Part shown: one piece after another, positions 50,918 through 58,882 of the stretch
Numbering within the stretch: the first letter of the stretch is position 1
Layout: every line of letters starts with the position of its first letter
Source: a virus
Strand: one strand, 5' to 3'
DNA: 64,000 nucleotides
Virus record (IMG/VR): IMGVR_UViG_3300042922_000265
Coordinates: 62,001 to 126,000 of that record
Notes under the pieces: generated by a model
The model's input: only the letters and a program-made list of their open reading frames with translations
Database searches by the model: none
What the model was told of the DNA's origin: nothing
Translations under genes and position numbers: made by a program

Positions 50918-51373
50918 CTAGCTGGTAGACGCCTTGATTTCGTCGTCAACCCTGTAGGGTTCCAGCCAGATCTCCAGCCGGTCCAGGGCACCATCCCCAC
51001 CGGTCTTCTCCACCCAGCCGTAGATGTACCCGGCGGCGAACGCCAGGGCCTGGTCCACGTCCTCGTCAGCCAAACTGATCACCACCGGGATCTCGCCGTC
51101 GTGCATCAGCTGCAGCGGTTCATGACCACCCTCGCCCTCCACGCTGGACCACACGGTCACCTGCTGGCCCATGGCCCCGGTCTTGAACACTGGGAACTGG
51201 GTGGCGATACGGTAGGGCTTAACCTCCTTGGGTACCGAGGGGTTCGGCGTCACCTCCACTCGGACGTGCTGGTCGGGATGCAGCTCACGGTGCTGGCGCG
51301 CCTGAGCAAGGAGATCCTGCGCCTGCGCGTTCTTCCTCAGCTGCTCCAGCCGCTCGCTCATGGGGTCGGACAT
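50918..51373 (-). CDS. Unknown protein, 151 aa
   Basis: ATG at 51373 with AAGGAG close upstream; overlaps the end of the previous gene by ~90 nt. A helical N-terminus, then beta/alpha. No recognised motif. Confidence 0.5.
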   Translation of the reverse strand: MSDPMSERLEQLRKNAQAQDLLAQARQHRELHPDQHVRVEVTPNPSVPKEVKPYRIATQFPVFKTGAMGQQVTVWSSVEGEGGHEPLQLMHDGEIPVVISLADEDVDQALAFAAGYIYGWVEKTGGDGALDRLEIWLEPYRVDDEIKASTS

Positions 51374-51668
51374 ACTTCTCCTTCATCGCGATGGCCAGAC
51401 GGTACACCGCTGCCTCGCCGTACATGGTCTTGTCGATCTTGCCGTGCGTAACCACCCGATACTCCAGATCATGATCTGCAGCAAGACAAGACGTGGTGTC
51501 GTAGATCAACGCCAGAACGTAGGTCGGAAAGTGCTTGCCCTGGCTGGGGGTAATGTCACGCGTTAGCGACCAAGAGAACAACAGCGGCAGATCCGGCAGC
51601 GGAATCTCGCCGAACTCCGGGATCTCCGGCAGCTCAGAACCCCATGCCTCGATCCACGGTGTGGTCAC
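51285..51668 (-). CDS. Unknown protein, 127 aa, long overlap with the next gene
   Basis: GTG at 51668 overlaps the upstream stop (GTGA). The first ~100 residues have normal codon bias; the last ~33, over the start of the next gene, do not. Such long overlaps are rare here. Not recognised. Confidence 0.5.
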   Translation of the reverse strand: MTTPWIEAWGSELPEIPEFGEIPLPDLPLLFSWSLTRDITPSQGKHFPTYVLALIYDTTSCLAADHDLEYRVVTHGKIDKTMYGEAAVYRLAIAMKEKYVRPHERAAGAAEEERAGAGSPCSGAPAP

Positions 51669-52624
51669 TTCTTCACCAGCTGTGTCCACTCGCCTTCAGG
51701 AGAAATGCGCCAGACCGTGTCATGCAGGTCCTGTCGTTCGGCGAAGCTCTTGGTGTCCAACCACGCGGTCACGAGGTTGTGAATGGAGCATTCCAGCAGG
51801 TCGTCGTTGGCCCGTTCGTGCAGCGGATGCTTGCTGTTGAAGAACCCCCTGCTGTCGATACGGACGATATGGCCTTTCTCGTCATCACCAAGGTCGCGCA
51901 AGTACTTGCGGGCCTCGGCGAGGTCCTTACGCAGCCACTGCGCCTCGCTCACATGCGGCTTAGTGTCCCACTGGTTGATGCCCCAGACGATGGCATGCAG
52001 AGCGATCTGGAAGTGCCAGCCCCACTCGCGCAGGTCCCACTCCCAGCTATCGGTGAACTCGTAGTCCGGGCGGACGCTACCTCGCCGACGAGCCCTGGAC
52101 ATCCACTGCGGGACGAAGTCCTTGGCGGGCTCCGGCGGCGGTTCGGGGTGGTAGTACTGGAAGTTGTTCAGCCGACGGTGCGCCTCGTTCTCATCGATCT
52201 CGTCAAGACCGTCCAGGACCTCTTCCCGGATCGCCTTCCAGATGGGCGCGTGTGGGCGATCGACCCACTCCTGGGACTCGCGGAAGTGCTCGTAGACCCG
52301 GCGCTTGAGCGTGTCGGTGGAGAACTTCTTGGCCGTCTCCCGGACCGGTCCCTGTAGCTTCTCGGCCCAGTATTGCTCGTTGATATGACCGACCGGCGAC
52401 CGGAAGAACTCGAACATGTCCGAGATGCGGGCGAAGTGGTAGTCCTCCAGGTCCCCGGTGATAACCAGGTGTCCCGGCCAGGTGACCAGGTCGAAGCGCC
52501 AGATGCTGGTCCCTGGTTCCTGGAAGCGCACGTGCCGGTAGAGGCCCTCGTCCTTGAGCACGATCATCCGGTGATTGGTGACCGAGCACTGCAGCATGGA
52601 CAGTGGGGTGTGCGGCGTCGTCAC
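51665..52624 (-). CDS. Conserved phage protein of unknown function, 319 aa
   Basis: Begins with a segment I recall from hypothetical proteins of many actinophages (WRFDLVTWPGHLVITGDLED, then FARISDMFEFFR). Mostly helical, Trp-rich. No catalytic motif I can name. ATG overlaps the neighbour. Confidence 0.6.
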   Translation of the reverse strand: MTTPHTPLSMLQCSVTNHRMIVLKDEGLYRHVRFQEPGTSIWRFDLVTWPGHLVITGDLEDYHFARISDMFEFFRSPVGHINEQYWAEKLQGPVRETAKKFSTDTLKRRVYEHFRESQEWVDRPHAPIWKAIREEVLDGLDEIDENEAHRRLNNFQYYHPEPPPEPAKDFVPQWMSRARRRGSVRPDYEFTDSWEWDLREWGWHFQIALHAIVWGINQWDTKPHVSEAQWLRKDLAEARKYLRDLGDDEKGHIVRIDSRGFFNSKHPLHERANDDLLECSIHNLVTAWLDTKSFAERQDLHDTVWRISPEGEWTQLVKK

Positions 52625-52830
52625 GAGCGATTCACCCGCAACTCAGCGGTAACCGTGCACCAGTCGCTGCCCTTCTTGTCGCCAGCCATGTCGCGACCGG
52701 CGACGTGATGGGTGACCTTCAGTGGCTTCTTGGGGTCGATACCGAGGCCCTCCGCTGCATCGGCCCAGTCCCGGATGGACTGCAGCGTGAGCACCTCGTC
52801 GGGGTCGACGTTGAGCTTGAGTTCGATCAC
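52621..52830 (-). CDS. Small protein, 69 aa
   Basis: GTG start overlapping the upstream stop (GTGA). A compact alpha/beta protein with one Cys. Not recognised. Confidence 0.55.
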   Translation of the reverse strand: MIELKLNVDPDEVLTLQSIRDWADAAEGLGIDPKKPLKVTHHVAGRDMAGDKKGSDWCTVTAELRVNRS

Positions 52831-52985
52831 TTCACGTACTCCACGTAAGAGTCGTTTTCCCCACCGAGGTGGGCAAGGCGCGCGGGAATGGACAGGCCCG
52901 CGTGTCCGACGTGAGCCTCACCGGTCACCGACAACTCGCGAGCGGCAGCGCGGTCGATCTCCTTGCCCTCGTAGAAGTACCTCAT
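52827..52985 (-). CDS. Small protein, 52 aa
   Basis: ATG at 52985 after AGGAGCAAA. N-terminus MRYFYEGKEIDRAAAREL, acidic C-terminus. Coupled to the next gene. Not recognised. Confidence 0.55.
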   Translation of the reverse strand: MRYFYEGKEIDRAAARELSVTGEAHVGHAGLSIPARLAHLGGENDSYVEYVK

Positions 52986-53017
52986 TTTGCTCCTTCTTGG
53001 TAGTCGCTATACGGATT

Positions 53018-54109
53018 CTACAGCCTTGCGGGATCGCGATCGTACTGAATCATGGCCGCCTTCTTGGCCAGCTCCTCCTCGATCCATTTCTGCGACTCCT
53101 TGACCTTGACGTCGAAGTAGCCCTGTGGATCGTTGGGGTCCGCACGCGGCAGCACCCGGTAATTCAGATGGTGGATCTGGGCGTACTGAATCCACCATTC
53201 GTCACTGATCTCACGGCGGTCACCGCCATAGCGCAGCGGATCGGGCTCGAACGGAATCTCCGACGGCGTGATGATGTACAGATCGCTCTTGAGCGCATCG
53301 GCCTGCTTGAGCAGGGCCATGGGTGGATAGTCCCGCAGCCGGGGGAGGCTCCAGGTGTCCAGGCTGTCGTAGTGATTGGCCCAGTACTGCCAGTAGCCGT
53401 GCGTGCTGTACAAGTCGGTGTCCTGGACGCGCAAGGGTGTCCTGAAGGGCATCCGCTGCAGCGCCGCCTGACCGCGCCAGATGTTGGTCATCGACTCGAT
53501 CGTGATGCGATTTTCAACGTTCTCCAGGTACGGCCTGGCGAACTCCACGGTCTGGTCGCACCAGTTGTTGCGCTGCAGCTCACGGGTCAGCCGGGTCTTG
53601 CCGGTCGACTCCGCACCGAAGATGGTCACCGTGGTCTGCAGGAATTTGCGGAACTCCGGGAGGATCAGCCCGAACTTCTTCAGCGGCTCCTCGCGGATGG
53701 CGGTGCCGCTGACCCGGTTCATCACTCGTTCGACGTCGAAGGGCATCCAGATGGCATCGGTCATCTCCGCACACCACTTGCAATAGGGCTCACTGCCGAC
53801 GATGTAGTCACCGGGCTGGATGCCCATGCCCAGCAGCATGCCCTGCCACAGCTCGCGGAACCCCTGGCCCTGGGCATCCTCGGGCAGCTGCTTGTGCAGG
53901 TGGAACAGCTTGACGTTCGAGGCCAGCTTGAAGTCATTCTTGATCGCCAGCTCCAGCGCGCCCTTGCGCTGCCAGACCATCGGCTCCGATGGCATCGTCC
54001 CCAGCATCACCGTGACACCGTCCTCGGCCAACAGAGAGGCGTAGCGGATCAGCTCCATGTGCCCCACCGTCGGCGGGATGCAGGTGAGCATCACGAACGC
54101 TCTGGCCAT
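53018..54109 (-). CDS. nadR: NadR-like bifunctional NMN adenylyltransferase / nicotinamide-riboside kinase, 363 aa
   Basis: N-terminal nucleotidyltransferase (1-150): PPTVGHME, a GHxH variant, and SGTAIRE near residue 134, like the conserved SGTxIR. C-terminal kinase (150-363): P-loop GAESTGKT at 165-172 and downstream Asp/Trp residues typical of NadR kinases. Together they turn nicotinamide riboside into NMN and then NAD. Coupled by overlap to the PnuC gene. Host regulator function is not implied, since no DNA-binding domain is present. Confidence 0.85.
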   Translation of the reverse strand: MARAFVMLTCIPPTVGHMELIRYASLLAEDGVTVMLGTMPSEPMVWQRKGALELAIKNDFKLASNVKLFHLHKQLPEDAQGQGFRELWQGMLLGMGIQPGDYIVGSEPYCKWCAEMTDAIWMPFDVERVMNRVSGTAIREEPLKKFGLILPEFRKFLQTTVTIFGAESTGKTRLTRELQRNNWCDQTVEFARPYLENVENRITIESMTNIWRGQAALQRMPFRTPLRVQDTDLYSTHGYWQYWANHYDSLDTWSLPRLRDYPPMALLKQADALKSDLYIITPSEIPFEPDPLRYGGDRREISDEWWIQYAQIHHLNYRVLPRADPNDPQGYFDVKVKESQKWIEEELAKKAAMIQYDRDPARL

Positions 54110-54864
54110 CAGAAGTCTCCTCGGGCGGCCTGCGTGGCGGCGATCTCGTCGGGTGTTGCCTCACGGACTCCGACCGCTTTCCACTCCCTGCTGCGATTCC
54201 ACATCCAGAAGCCAACCACGGTGTTGACCAGGAATAGCACGTACTGGAAGCCAGCCAGCGGCAGACCCGAGCTGAAGTAGGTGTAGATGGCGGCCACGTT
54301 GACCACGGCCCATACCGCCCACGTCTCCAGCTTCTTGTTGTCCAGCAGCATCTGCGCCAGCACGGTGCCGATCAGAATCAGAGCGTCCGCCGGGGCGAAC
54401 CGTCCTCCAAGACCCTCCACGATCTCCACAGCACCCCAGTAGGTCAGCGCCGTCAGGATGACGTACATCGGCAGCCAGCGCAGCTTCAGGCGGCTCACAG
54501 AACGAGCCTGGTCGTCCGAACGCCACCGGAACCAGCCGTACACCAGGTACGGGCACAGGTAGGCGTTCAGAATGGCCGAGGCAGCCAGGTCACTCTGCCA
54601 GAACAGCACCGCGTAGGCCGCCGTGCTCACCGCGCCGATCGGGTAGTTGATCCGGCGCTGACGCACGCACAGCCAGGTGCAGGCATAGCTGGTGTAGACA
54701 GCGAACGCCTCCAGCGGGTTGATGCCATCAGGGAGCCAGCCTGCCCACAGAGCGATGGCGTAGCTACCACTGGTGAACAGACTGGCCAGCGCGAACGCTT
54801 CCACCAGATGACCGATCAGCTTCTCGCGTCGGATGACCTTGGTGTAGTACTCCGGGACTGTCAT
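54109..54864 (-). CDS. pnuC: PnuC-like nicotinamide riboside transporter, 251 aa
   Basis: ATG at 54864 overlaps the upstream lipoprotein stop. About seven hydrophobic helices, with YPIGAVSTAAYAVLFWQ and the late WAVWAVVNVAAIYTYFSSG pattern of PnuC. It imports nicotinamide riboside, the substrate of the NadR kinase encoded next. Confidence 0.85.
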   Translation of the reverse strand: MTVPEYYTKVIRREKLIGHLVEAFALASLFTSGSYAIALWAGWLPDGINPLEAFAVYTSYACTWLCVRQRRINYPIGAVSTAAYAVLFWQSDLAASAILNAYLCPYLVYGWFRWRSDDQARSVSRLKLRWLPMYVILTALTYWGAVEIVEGLGGRFAPADALILIGTVLAQMLLDNKKLETWAVWAVVNVAAIYTYFSSGLPLAGFQYVLFLVNTVVGFWMWNRSREWKAVGVREATPDEIAATQAARGDF

Positions 54865-55046
54865 TTCTTGTCTCGGTTGTAGGCGTCCCAGTTGCAGCTC
54901 AAACCACCCGAGCTGTTGCCGACGCACCAGACCTCACCGCCATACTCGTCCGCCGGGAGCCAGGCCCCGGTGTTGGTGATGCCCTCGATGCCGCAGCCGG
55001 TCAGGACGACAGCCAAGGCGGCCATCCCGATGATCATCTTCTTCAC
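54861..55046 (-). CDS. Small lipoprotein, 61 aa
   Basis: GTG at 55046 overlaps the upstream stop. Lipobox LTGC near residue 17 after a short signal peptide. The mature part has Cys pairs and GGLSCNWD, closely matching the end of the next gene upstream, so the two are paralogues. Probably an envelope protein made with PnuC. Confidence 0.7.
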   Translation of the reverse strand: MKKMIIGMAALAVVLTGCGIEGITNTGAWLPADEYGGEVWCVGNSSGGLSCNWDAYNRDKK

Positions 55047-55339
55047 TTCTTGCTCCAATCGCAGCTCAAGCCGCCGTAATCGACGGGCATCCATACACAC
55101 GGAAGTGTGCGCCCGTCCTTGAGGTTGATGTCGATCTCGTAGGTGTAGGGGACCGTGCCGGTGTAGCCGCGATCCTGGACGGTGGCCTCTTCTTTGGACA
55201 CGGTGTCGCAGCCAACCAAGAAGATCATGACTAGCCCCAGGAGGACCCCAAGCGCCATGGCTTGAAAGAGGGCCTCCAGACGCTCCACCCGGCCCTGGAG
55301 TGTGATGGTGCCAGAGGCATCACGGTCGAAATGCTTCAT
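55043..55339 (-). CDS. Membrane/lipoprotein, 98 aa
   Basis: ATG at 55339 overlaps the upstream stop; a longer frame to 55621 lies over another gene and is rejected. ~28-residue polar N-terminus, then a hydrophobic segment ending LVGC (lipobox-like), and a mature part ending GGLSCDWSKK. Paralogue of the 61-aa lipoprotein downstream. The long N-terminus before the membrane segment is unusual. Confidence 0.6.
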   Translation of the reverse strand: MKHFDRDASGTITLQGRVERLEALFQAMALGVLLGLVMIFLVGCDTVSKEEATVQDRGYTGTVPYTYEIDINLKDGRTLPCVWMPVDYGGLSCDWSKK

Positions 55340-55731
55340 CGCCGTCGCATCCTCACGGTGATGCCCAGACGGGTCTCCAACTCGGTCATGCGCTCTTGCA
55401 ATGCGACCTCGCGGTCGGGCTCCTCTTCGGTCTCTCGCACGATTGTCCTCGCTGCTCGGATGGTGGCCGCCACGATCTCGTCGATCGTGGCGGTTTCGAC
55501 GTTCAGCCGCCGGTAGTCGGAGTTGGGCTCGTGCAAGAACTCCAGCTTGCCGGTGCGGTAGGACAGACGTTTCTTGCCCCGCCAGTTGGTCTCCAGTTCC
55601 TTGCTCCACAAGGTTCCCCACACCTCACCAGCGCGAAAGTCCAGCTCCAGGAGCCAGCCGTAGCCCTTGGGTGGCGCAGGCATCGCGGGTTCCAACTCGG
55701 TGACGTAGCCGCCGTTCACGCTCCCGGTCAT
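55336..55731 (-). CDS. Unknown protein, 131 aa
   Basis: ATG at 55731 after GGAGGCACG, overlapping the upstream stop. A helical C-terminal half (ALQERMTELETRLGI) with basic end; N-terminal beta (YGWLLELDFRAGEVWGTLW). Not recognised. Confidence 0.55.
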   Translation of the reverse strand: MTGSVNGGYVTELEPAMPAPPKGYGWLLELDFRAGEVWGTLWSKELETNWRGKKRLSYRTGKLEFLHEPNSDYRRLNVETATIDEIVAATIRAARTIVRETEEEPDREVALQERMTELETRLGITVRMRRR

Positions 55732-55934
55732 CGTGCCTCCAATTGTTCGACGAGCAGATCGAAGGTGCCGACCTGGACCAGACCCTTGAAGAGCAAGCCC
55801 ATGGCCACGATCCATAGAACGGAAGTGACCGTCGCGGCGAGAACCGACCCGATGATGGTCTCGGCTTGTGCCATCCCCATCATGAAGTACAGGCAGATGA
55901 AGTAGGCGATCGCAGCCAGCGGCAGGTAGCTCAT
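55728..55934 (-). CDS. Small membrane protein, 68 aa
   Basis: Two hydrophobic helices (LAAIAYFICLYFMMGMA and VLWIVAMGLLFKGLV) linked by a short loop. Coupled to neighbours. Not recognised. Confidence 0.55.
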   Translation of the reverse strand: MSYLPLAAIAYFICLYFMMGMAQAETIIGSVLAATVTSVLWIVAMGLLFKGLVQVGTFDLLVEQLEAR

Positions 55935-56179
55935 TGGACCACCTGCGGTGGCAGCATCAGTTCGACCCAGGTGGTGGGCTCCGGGGGTGCCAGCGGCACC
56001 GTGGGGCTCAGCAGGTCCTCGATGTACTGATCGAGAAACGGGGTGATCTGCTCCTCGGGCTGGACGGTGTAGACCGTTTCCGAAGGTTGGGCTTCCGGCG
56101 GGTTCTCCGGTGAGGTACCGCAGGCACTCAGTCCGAGCGCGGCGGCGACCGCCATGGTGGCGATGAGGGTACGGTTCAT
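55931..56179 (-). CDS. Lipoprotein, 82 aa
   Basis: Signal peptide with lipobox LSAC at about residue 20, then a Pro/Glu-rich mature part (SPENPPEAQPSETVYTVQ). Probably on the cell surface. Preceded by a TATAGT -10 and the CCTGTAGA element. Confidence 0.65.
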   Translation of the reverse strand: MNRTLIATMAVAAALGLSACGTSPENPPEAQPSETVYTVQPEEQITPFLDQYIEDLLSPTVPLAPPEPTTWVELMLPPQVVQ

Positions 56180-56209
56180 GGTCTCTTCCTGGTGGGTGAT
56201 TGGATACTT

Positions 56210-56215
56210 ACTATA
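56210..56215 (-). promoter_or_regulatory. Possible promoter: TATAGT with CCTGTAGA upstream
   Basis: TATAGT at 56210-56215 with CCTGTAG 6 nt upstream. The same CCTGTAG N6 TATAG order occurs near 53010 and 44365. No good -35. Confidence 0.4.
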
Positions 56216-56229
56216 ACACTTCTACAGGG

Positions 56230-56475
56230 TCAGTAGCCCAGTGCGCGGGCGCGGCGAGCCTCGTTCTCCTCCCGGTTGTTGCGCTCCTCGCGCTCGCGAC
56301 GATTCCGGGCCTTGGACTCTTCCTCAGTCTCGGCGATCGTGGCCTTGAGTCGGTCGATCTCGTCCAGGGCCTCCAGGTGACTGTCCAGGACCTGGGCGTA
56401 AGAGTTGCTGTCCACGTAGAAGCTCATCTTGTGGGCAAACCGACGCTTGTCCTGCAGCGTCTCGCGCTTCATCAT
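56230..56475 (-). CDS. Coiled-coil protein, 81 aa
   Basis: Helical, highly charged; the C-terminal half is nearly all Glu/Arg/Asn heptads (ESKARNRREREERNNREENE). ATG overlaps the upstream stop. Not recognised. Confidence 0.55.
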   Translation of the reverse strand: MMKRETLQDKRRFAHKMSFYVDSNSYAQVLDSHLEALDEIDRLKATIAETEEESKARNRREREERNNREENEARRARALGY

Positions 56476-56585
56476 TTCTCGCCTCCGGTGATGTCATTGA
56501 TGGTTTGGTTGGCCATTGCCCGCACCGAGCAGGCCAAGGCCAGCGGGATCAGCAGGACCGCGATGACGGCCACCCAACCCCACAT
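56472..56585 (-). CDS. Small membrane protein, 37 aa
   Basis: TGATG overlaps at both ends. One hydrophobic helix (WGWVAVIAVLLIPLALAC) and a short polar tail. Coding support is the coupling alone. Confidence 0.5.
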   Translation of the reverse strand: MWGWVAVIAVLLIPLALACSVRAMANQTINDITGGEK

Positions 56586-56902
56586 CAGTTCTTAGCCCTT
56601 CCATCGGTGTAGGCGGTGTAGGTGCGGGTGGCCTCACGCTTGCCACCGTTGTCGATCGCGACGAACTGGTCGGTCATCACGATCAGACCCCGCAGTTCCT
56701 CGGCGGTAGCCTGTTCGATCTGCTGGCGCATCTTGTTGACGGTGCGCTTGATGACCGCCGAGTTGTCGCTGTAGTTGCCACGGCAGCCGCAGGCGCAGCC
56801 CAACTTGCCGGAGTAGGTCAGCGAGATGGGCTTGTCCAGCTCGTTGAGTGCCCGGTTCTTGAGGATGATGGTCTCGGTGGACAGATCGGTGACGAGAGGC
56901 AT
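56585..56902 (-). CDS. Small protein with CACGC cluster, 105 aa
   Basis: CACGC near residue 38 could be a zinc or metal site; a helical middle (VIKRTVNKMRQQIEQATAEE) follows. Start at ATG 56902 after GGAGGCGTC. Not recognised. Confidence 0.55.
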   Translation of the reverse strand: MPLVTDLSTETIILKNRALNELDKPISLTYSGKLGCACGCRGNYSDNSAVIKRTVNKMRQQIEQATAEELRGLIVMTDQFVAIDNGGKREATRTYTAYTDGRAKN

Positions 56903-56934
56903 GACGCCTCCTTTCGGTGGGAGGGACTGGCAGG

Positions 56935-57348
56935 TTAGAGGAAGGCGGAGACGGCGTCGTCCAGGGCGGCGAAGATGGCCGAACGGCCCGCGTAGGAGGG
57001 ACGTGAGTCCTCGTACTCACCGTCGGTCAGCTCGCCGACCGAGATACCCAGCGCGTCAGCTTCGGCCTCGTAGCGCTGCTGATCGGTCATCTGGTTGTCC
57101 TCGTCGGCCAGAGCGGCCTCGGCAGCGTTGTCATCGAACTCGACGCCGTCGACCAGGATGGTGAAGTTGGCGACCGGGGTCTCGTCGATCTGATGGGCCT
57201 TGATGGCGAAGGTGCGACCGTCGAGCTTGACGACGTAGTTGACGGTGCCGTCCTTGAGAGGAAAGGCGGTGGCGACACCCTCGGCGACGAAGAGGTCAAC
57301 AACAGAGCGGTCGTAGCGGGCGGCGGCAGTGGCGGCGATGGTAGGCAT
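56935..57348 (-). CDS. Unknown protein, 137 aa
   Basis: First gene behind the 57386 promoter. The N-terminus (VVDLFVAEGVATAFPLKDG) is beta-rich and the C-terminus (YAGRSAIFAALDDAVSAFL) helical. Not recognised. Confidence 0.55.
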   Translation of the reverse strand: MPTIAATAAARYDRSVVDLFVAEGVATAFPLKDGTVNYVVKLDGRTFAIKAHQIDETPVANFTILVDGVEFDDNAAEAALADEDNQMTDQQRYEAEADALGISVGELTDGEYEDSRPSYAGRSAIFAALDDAVSAFL

Positions 57349-57385
57349 TTCGTCTCCTGTGGGTGGTTTCGTGCGGTACCTGTTA

Positions 57386-57414
57386 AGTATGACAGAGACT
57401 AGAACCTATTGCAA
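57386..57414 (-). promoter_or_regulatory. Promoter, GTTCTAG family
   Basis: -35 TTGCAA (57409-57414), 17-bp spacer with GTTCTAG, -10 CATACT (57386-57391). Here a normal ~37-nt leader with AGGAGACGAA follows before the ATG at 57348. Best match to the family. Confidence 0.8.
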
Positions 57415-57421
57415 CCCCTGA

Positions 57422-57772
57422 TCAGTAATTGCGCGTCATCAGCATCCAGGTCTCGACCGTGGACTTCTTGTTCCGATCGCGCGGGCCGACGCTGTCACTG
57501 GTGCTGACGTATTGGCCATTCAGGGCGGCCTGATCCCTGGGAGTCTGGAAGGTGGCCGAAGTGATCGCGCCCAGGTAGTTGTAGGTGACCCGAATGTCCT
57601 CGGTGAGACGGAATCCCTGCAGGTCGGCAATGATGCGCAGCTTGTGGTCGGGAGGCAACTGCACGGAGGCATGAAAGGTATCGGACCAGGCACGATTCTC
57701 CGCCAGGGTCCACCCCGTACGCTCAGCTAGAGTGCGCAGGTCTTCGCGAGTCTTGGAGAGCTTGTTGGTCAT
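57422..57772 (-). CDS. Unknown protein, 116 aa, leaderless
   Basis: The ATG is 6 nt after a TTTAAT -10. N-terminal helix (KTREDLRTLAERTGWTL) then beta. Not recognised. Confidence 0.55.
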   Translation of the reverse strand: MTNKLSKTREDLRTLAERTGWTLAENRAWSDTFHASVQLPPDHKLRIIADLQGFRLTEDIRVTYNYLGAITSATFQTPRDQAALNGQYVSTSDSVGPRDRNKKSTVETWMLMTRNY

Positions 57773-57778
57773 GGTCTA

Positions 57779-57808
57779 ATTAAAGCAGACTAGAACGACA
57801 TGGCGCAA
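57779..57808 (-). promoter_or_regulatory. Promoter, GTTCTAG family
   Basis: -35 TTGCGC (57803-57808), 18-bp spacer with GTTCTAG, -10 TTTAAT (57779-57784), 6 nt to the ATG at 57772. Confidence 0.6.
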
Positions 57809-57812
57809 GCGC

Positions 57813-58052
57813 CTAGAACCCGCAGGGTACGTCAGAGCCCTCATCGCCCGCGTGGCTCTCCAGCTCGGAGCTGCCGTCGGAGTAGTACACCCGGACTGCC
57901 GAGTGGTGGCCGCACATCTCAGCCTCACGCCTGACCACTGTCGATTCGGGAGGGTCGAACGTAGCGCACCTTGGTGCCTCGTCCCACCACGGGTGCGGGG
58001 TCCAGGAGACCCGATCGATCTCATCGCGGAGCGGCCCGATGCCCTTCCTCAT
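57813..58052 (-). CDS. Small protein, 79 aa
   Basis: ATG overlaps the upstream stop (ATGA). Acidic; ends with a single Cys in DVPCGF. No membrane segment. Not recognised. Confidence 0.55.
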   Translation of the reverse strand: MRKGIGPLRDEIDRVSWTPHPWWDEAPRCATFDPPESTVVRREAEMCGHHSAVRVYYSDGSSELESHAGDEGSDVPCGF

Positions 58053-58243
58053 TTGTTCATCGTCCTCGCGTCGTACTGCTCCTGAGTCTCGCACCAGCAC
58101 CGGTCATTCCACTGGTTGGTGCAGGTGTGCCTTGGCAGATCTCCTCGCGCGCGGGCGCTCTTGGTCCACTCCCGGCTGGTCTCCTCACGAAGCTCCCGCT
58201 GATCCTCGGGGAAGGACGCGGGGCGCGTGGCCCTGCGCCTCAT
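58049..58243 (-). CDS. Small basic protein with Cys/Trp, 64 aa
   Basis: ATG at 58243 overlaps the upstream stop; the longer frame to 58336 is a reading over the neighbour. Rich in Arg and Glu with C-terminal CTNQWNDRCWC. Not recognised. Confidence 0.55.
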   Translation of the reverse strand: MRRRATRPASFPEDQRELREETSREWTKSARARGDLPRHTCTNQWNDRCWCETQEQYDARTMNK

Positions 58244-58554
58244 TGCATCCAGTCCGGGCGCGGGTCGATGAAGTCGCTGATCGAGAAGACACACATCGGC
58301 GGCGCGGGATGCTCGTCGGTCTCCCACTCGCCGCACCCGTGGCAGCGATGGGTCAGCTCGCCGTCGATCATCATCAGATCGCTGCTGTAGATCAGCTCAT
58401 GGCTGGTGGGCTGCTCACGGACCCCGGCGGCTACCTCCAGGGTCACCAGGCCCAGCCAGACGTGGCTCCTGGTGCGCGGGTCCCAGAACCGATCGCGGCG
58501 TTCGCGCCACTGGACACCGAAGGGCTTCATGTCGTCGATGGCATGTCGGGCCAT
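58240..58554 (-). CDS. Zinc-knuckle protein, 104 aa
   Basis: ATG at 58554 overlaps the upstream stop. Cys/His cluster (HRCHGCGEWETDEH) plus Trp-rich N-terminus. Role unknown. Confidence 0.55.
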   Translation of the reverse strand: MARHAIDDMKPFGVQWRERRDRFWDPRTRSHVWLGLVTLEVAAGVREQPTSHELIYSSDLMMIDGELTHRCHGCGEWETDEHPAPPMCVFSISDFIDPRPDWMQ

Positions 58555-58709
58555 CAGTACCCCCTCCGAATGCTCCAGTAGATGCGCTTGGCGCAGGCGG
58601 CCTCGTTGCTGCAGATCACCTCGGTGACGGTGCGCGGGTAGGGCTGGTAGCCGCGCGTGCCCTGGCGACCGCACAGACAGCAGAACTTCATCAGGCTGTA
58701 GTCGTCCAT
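58554..58709 (-). CDS. Small zinc-knuckle protein, 51 aa
   Basis: ATG at 58709 couples by TGATG. CCLCGRQGTRGYQPY, then CSNEAACAKRIYW: four cysteines as two pairs. Paralogue of the next gene upstream, which shares GTRG and AC.KR.W. Confidence 0.6.
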   Translation of the reverse strand: MDDYSLMKFCCLCGRQGTRGYQPYPRTVTEVICSNEAACAKRIYWSIRRGY

Positions 58710-58882
58710 CACCATTTCCATCCTGCCGGTTTACCCACCTTGCGCCACACCCGCTTGTCACAGGCGATCGACGCCGTGCAGCGGTACTGGCCCTTGTGCT
58801 TGCCCCAACGCACCTCGTGGAAGCCACGAGTGCCGACGCGCTCGCACAGAAAACAGACGCGGCTAACGGGTCTGTGTGCCAT
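58709..58882 (-). CDS. Small zinc-knuckle protein, 57 aa
   Basis: ATG at 58882. CFLCERVGTRGFHEVRWG then CTASIACDKRVW: same architecture as the 51-aa neighbour. Basic and probably nucleic-acid binding. Coupled by TGATG. Confidence 0.6.
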   Translation of the reverse strand: MAHRPVSRVCFLCERVGTRGFHEVRWGKHKGQYRCTASIACDKRVWRKVGKPAGWKW

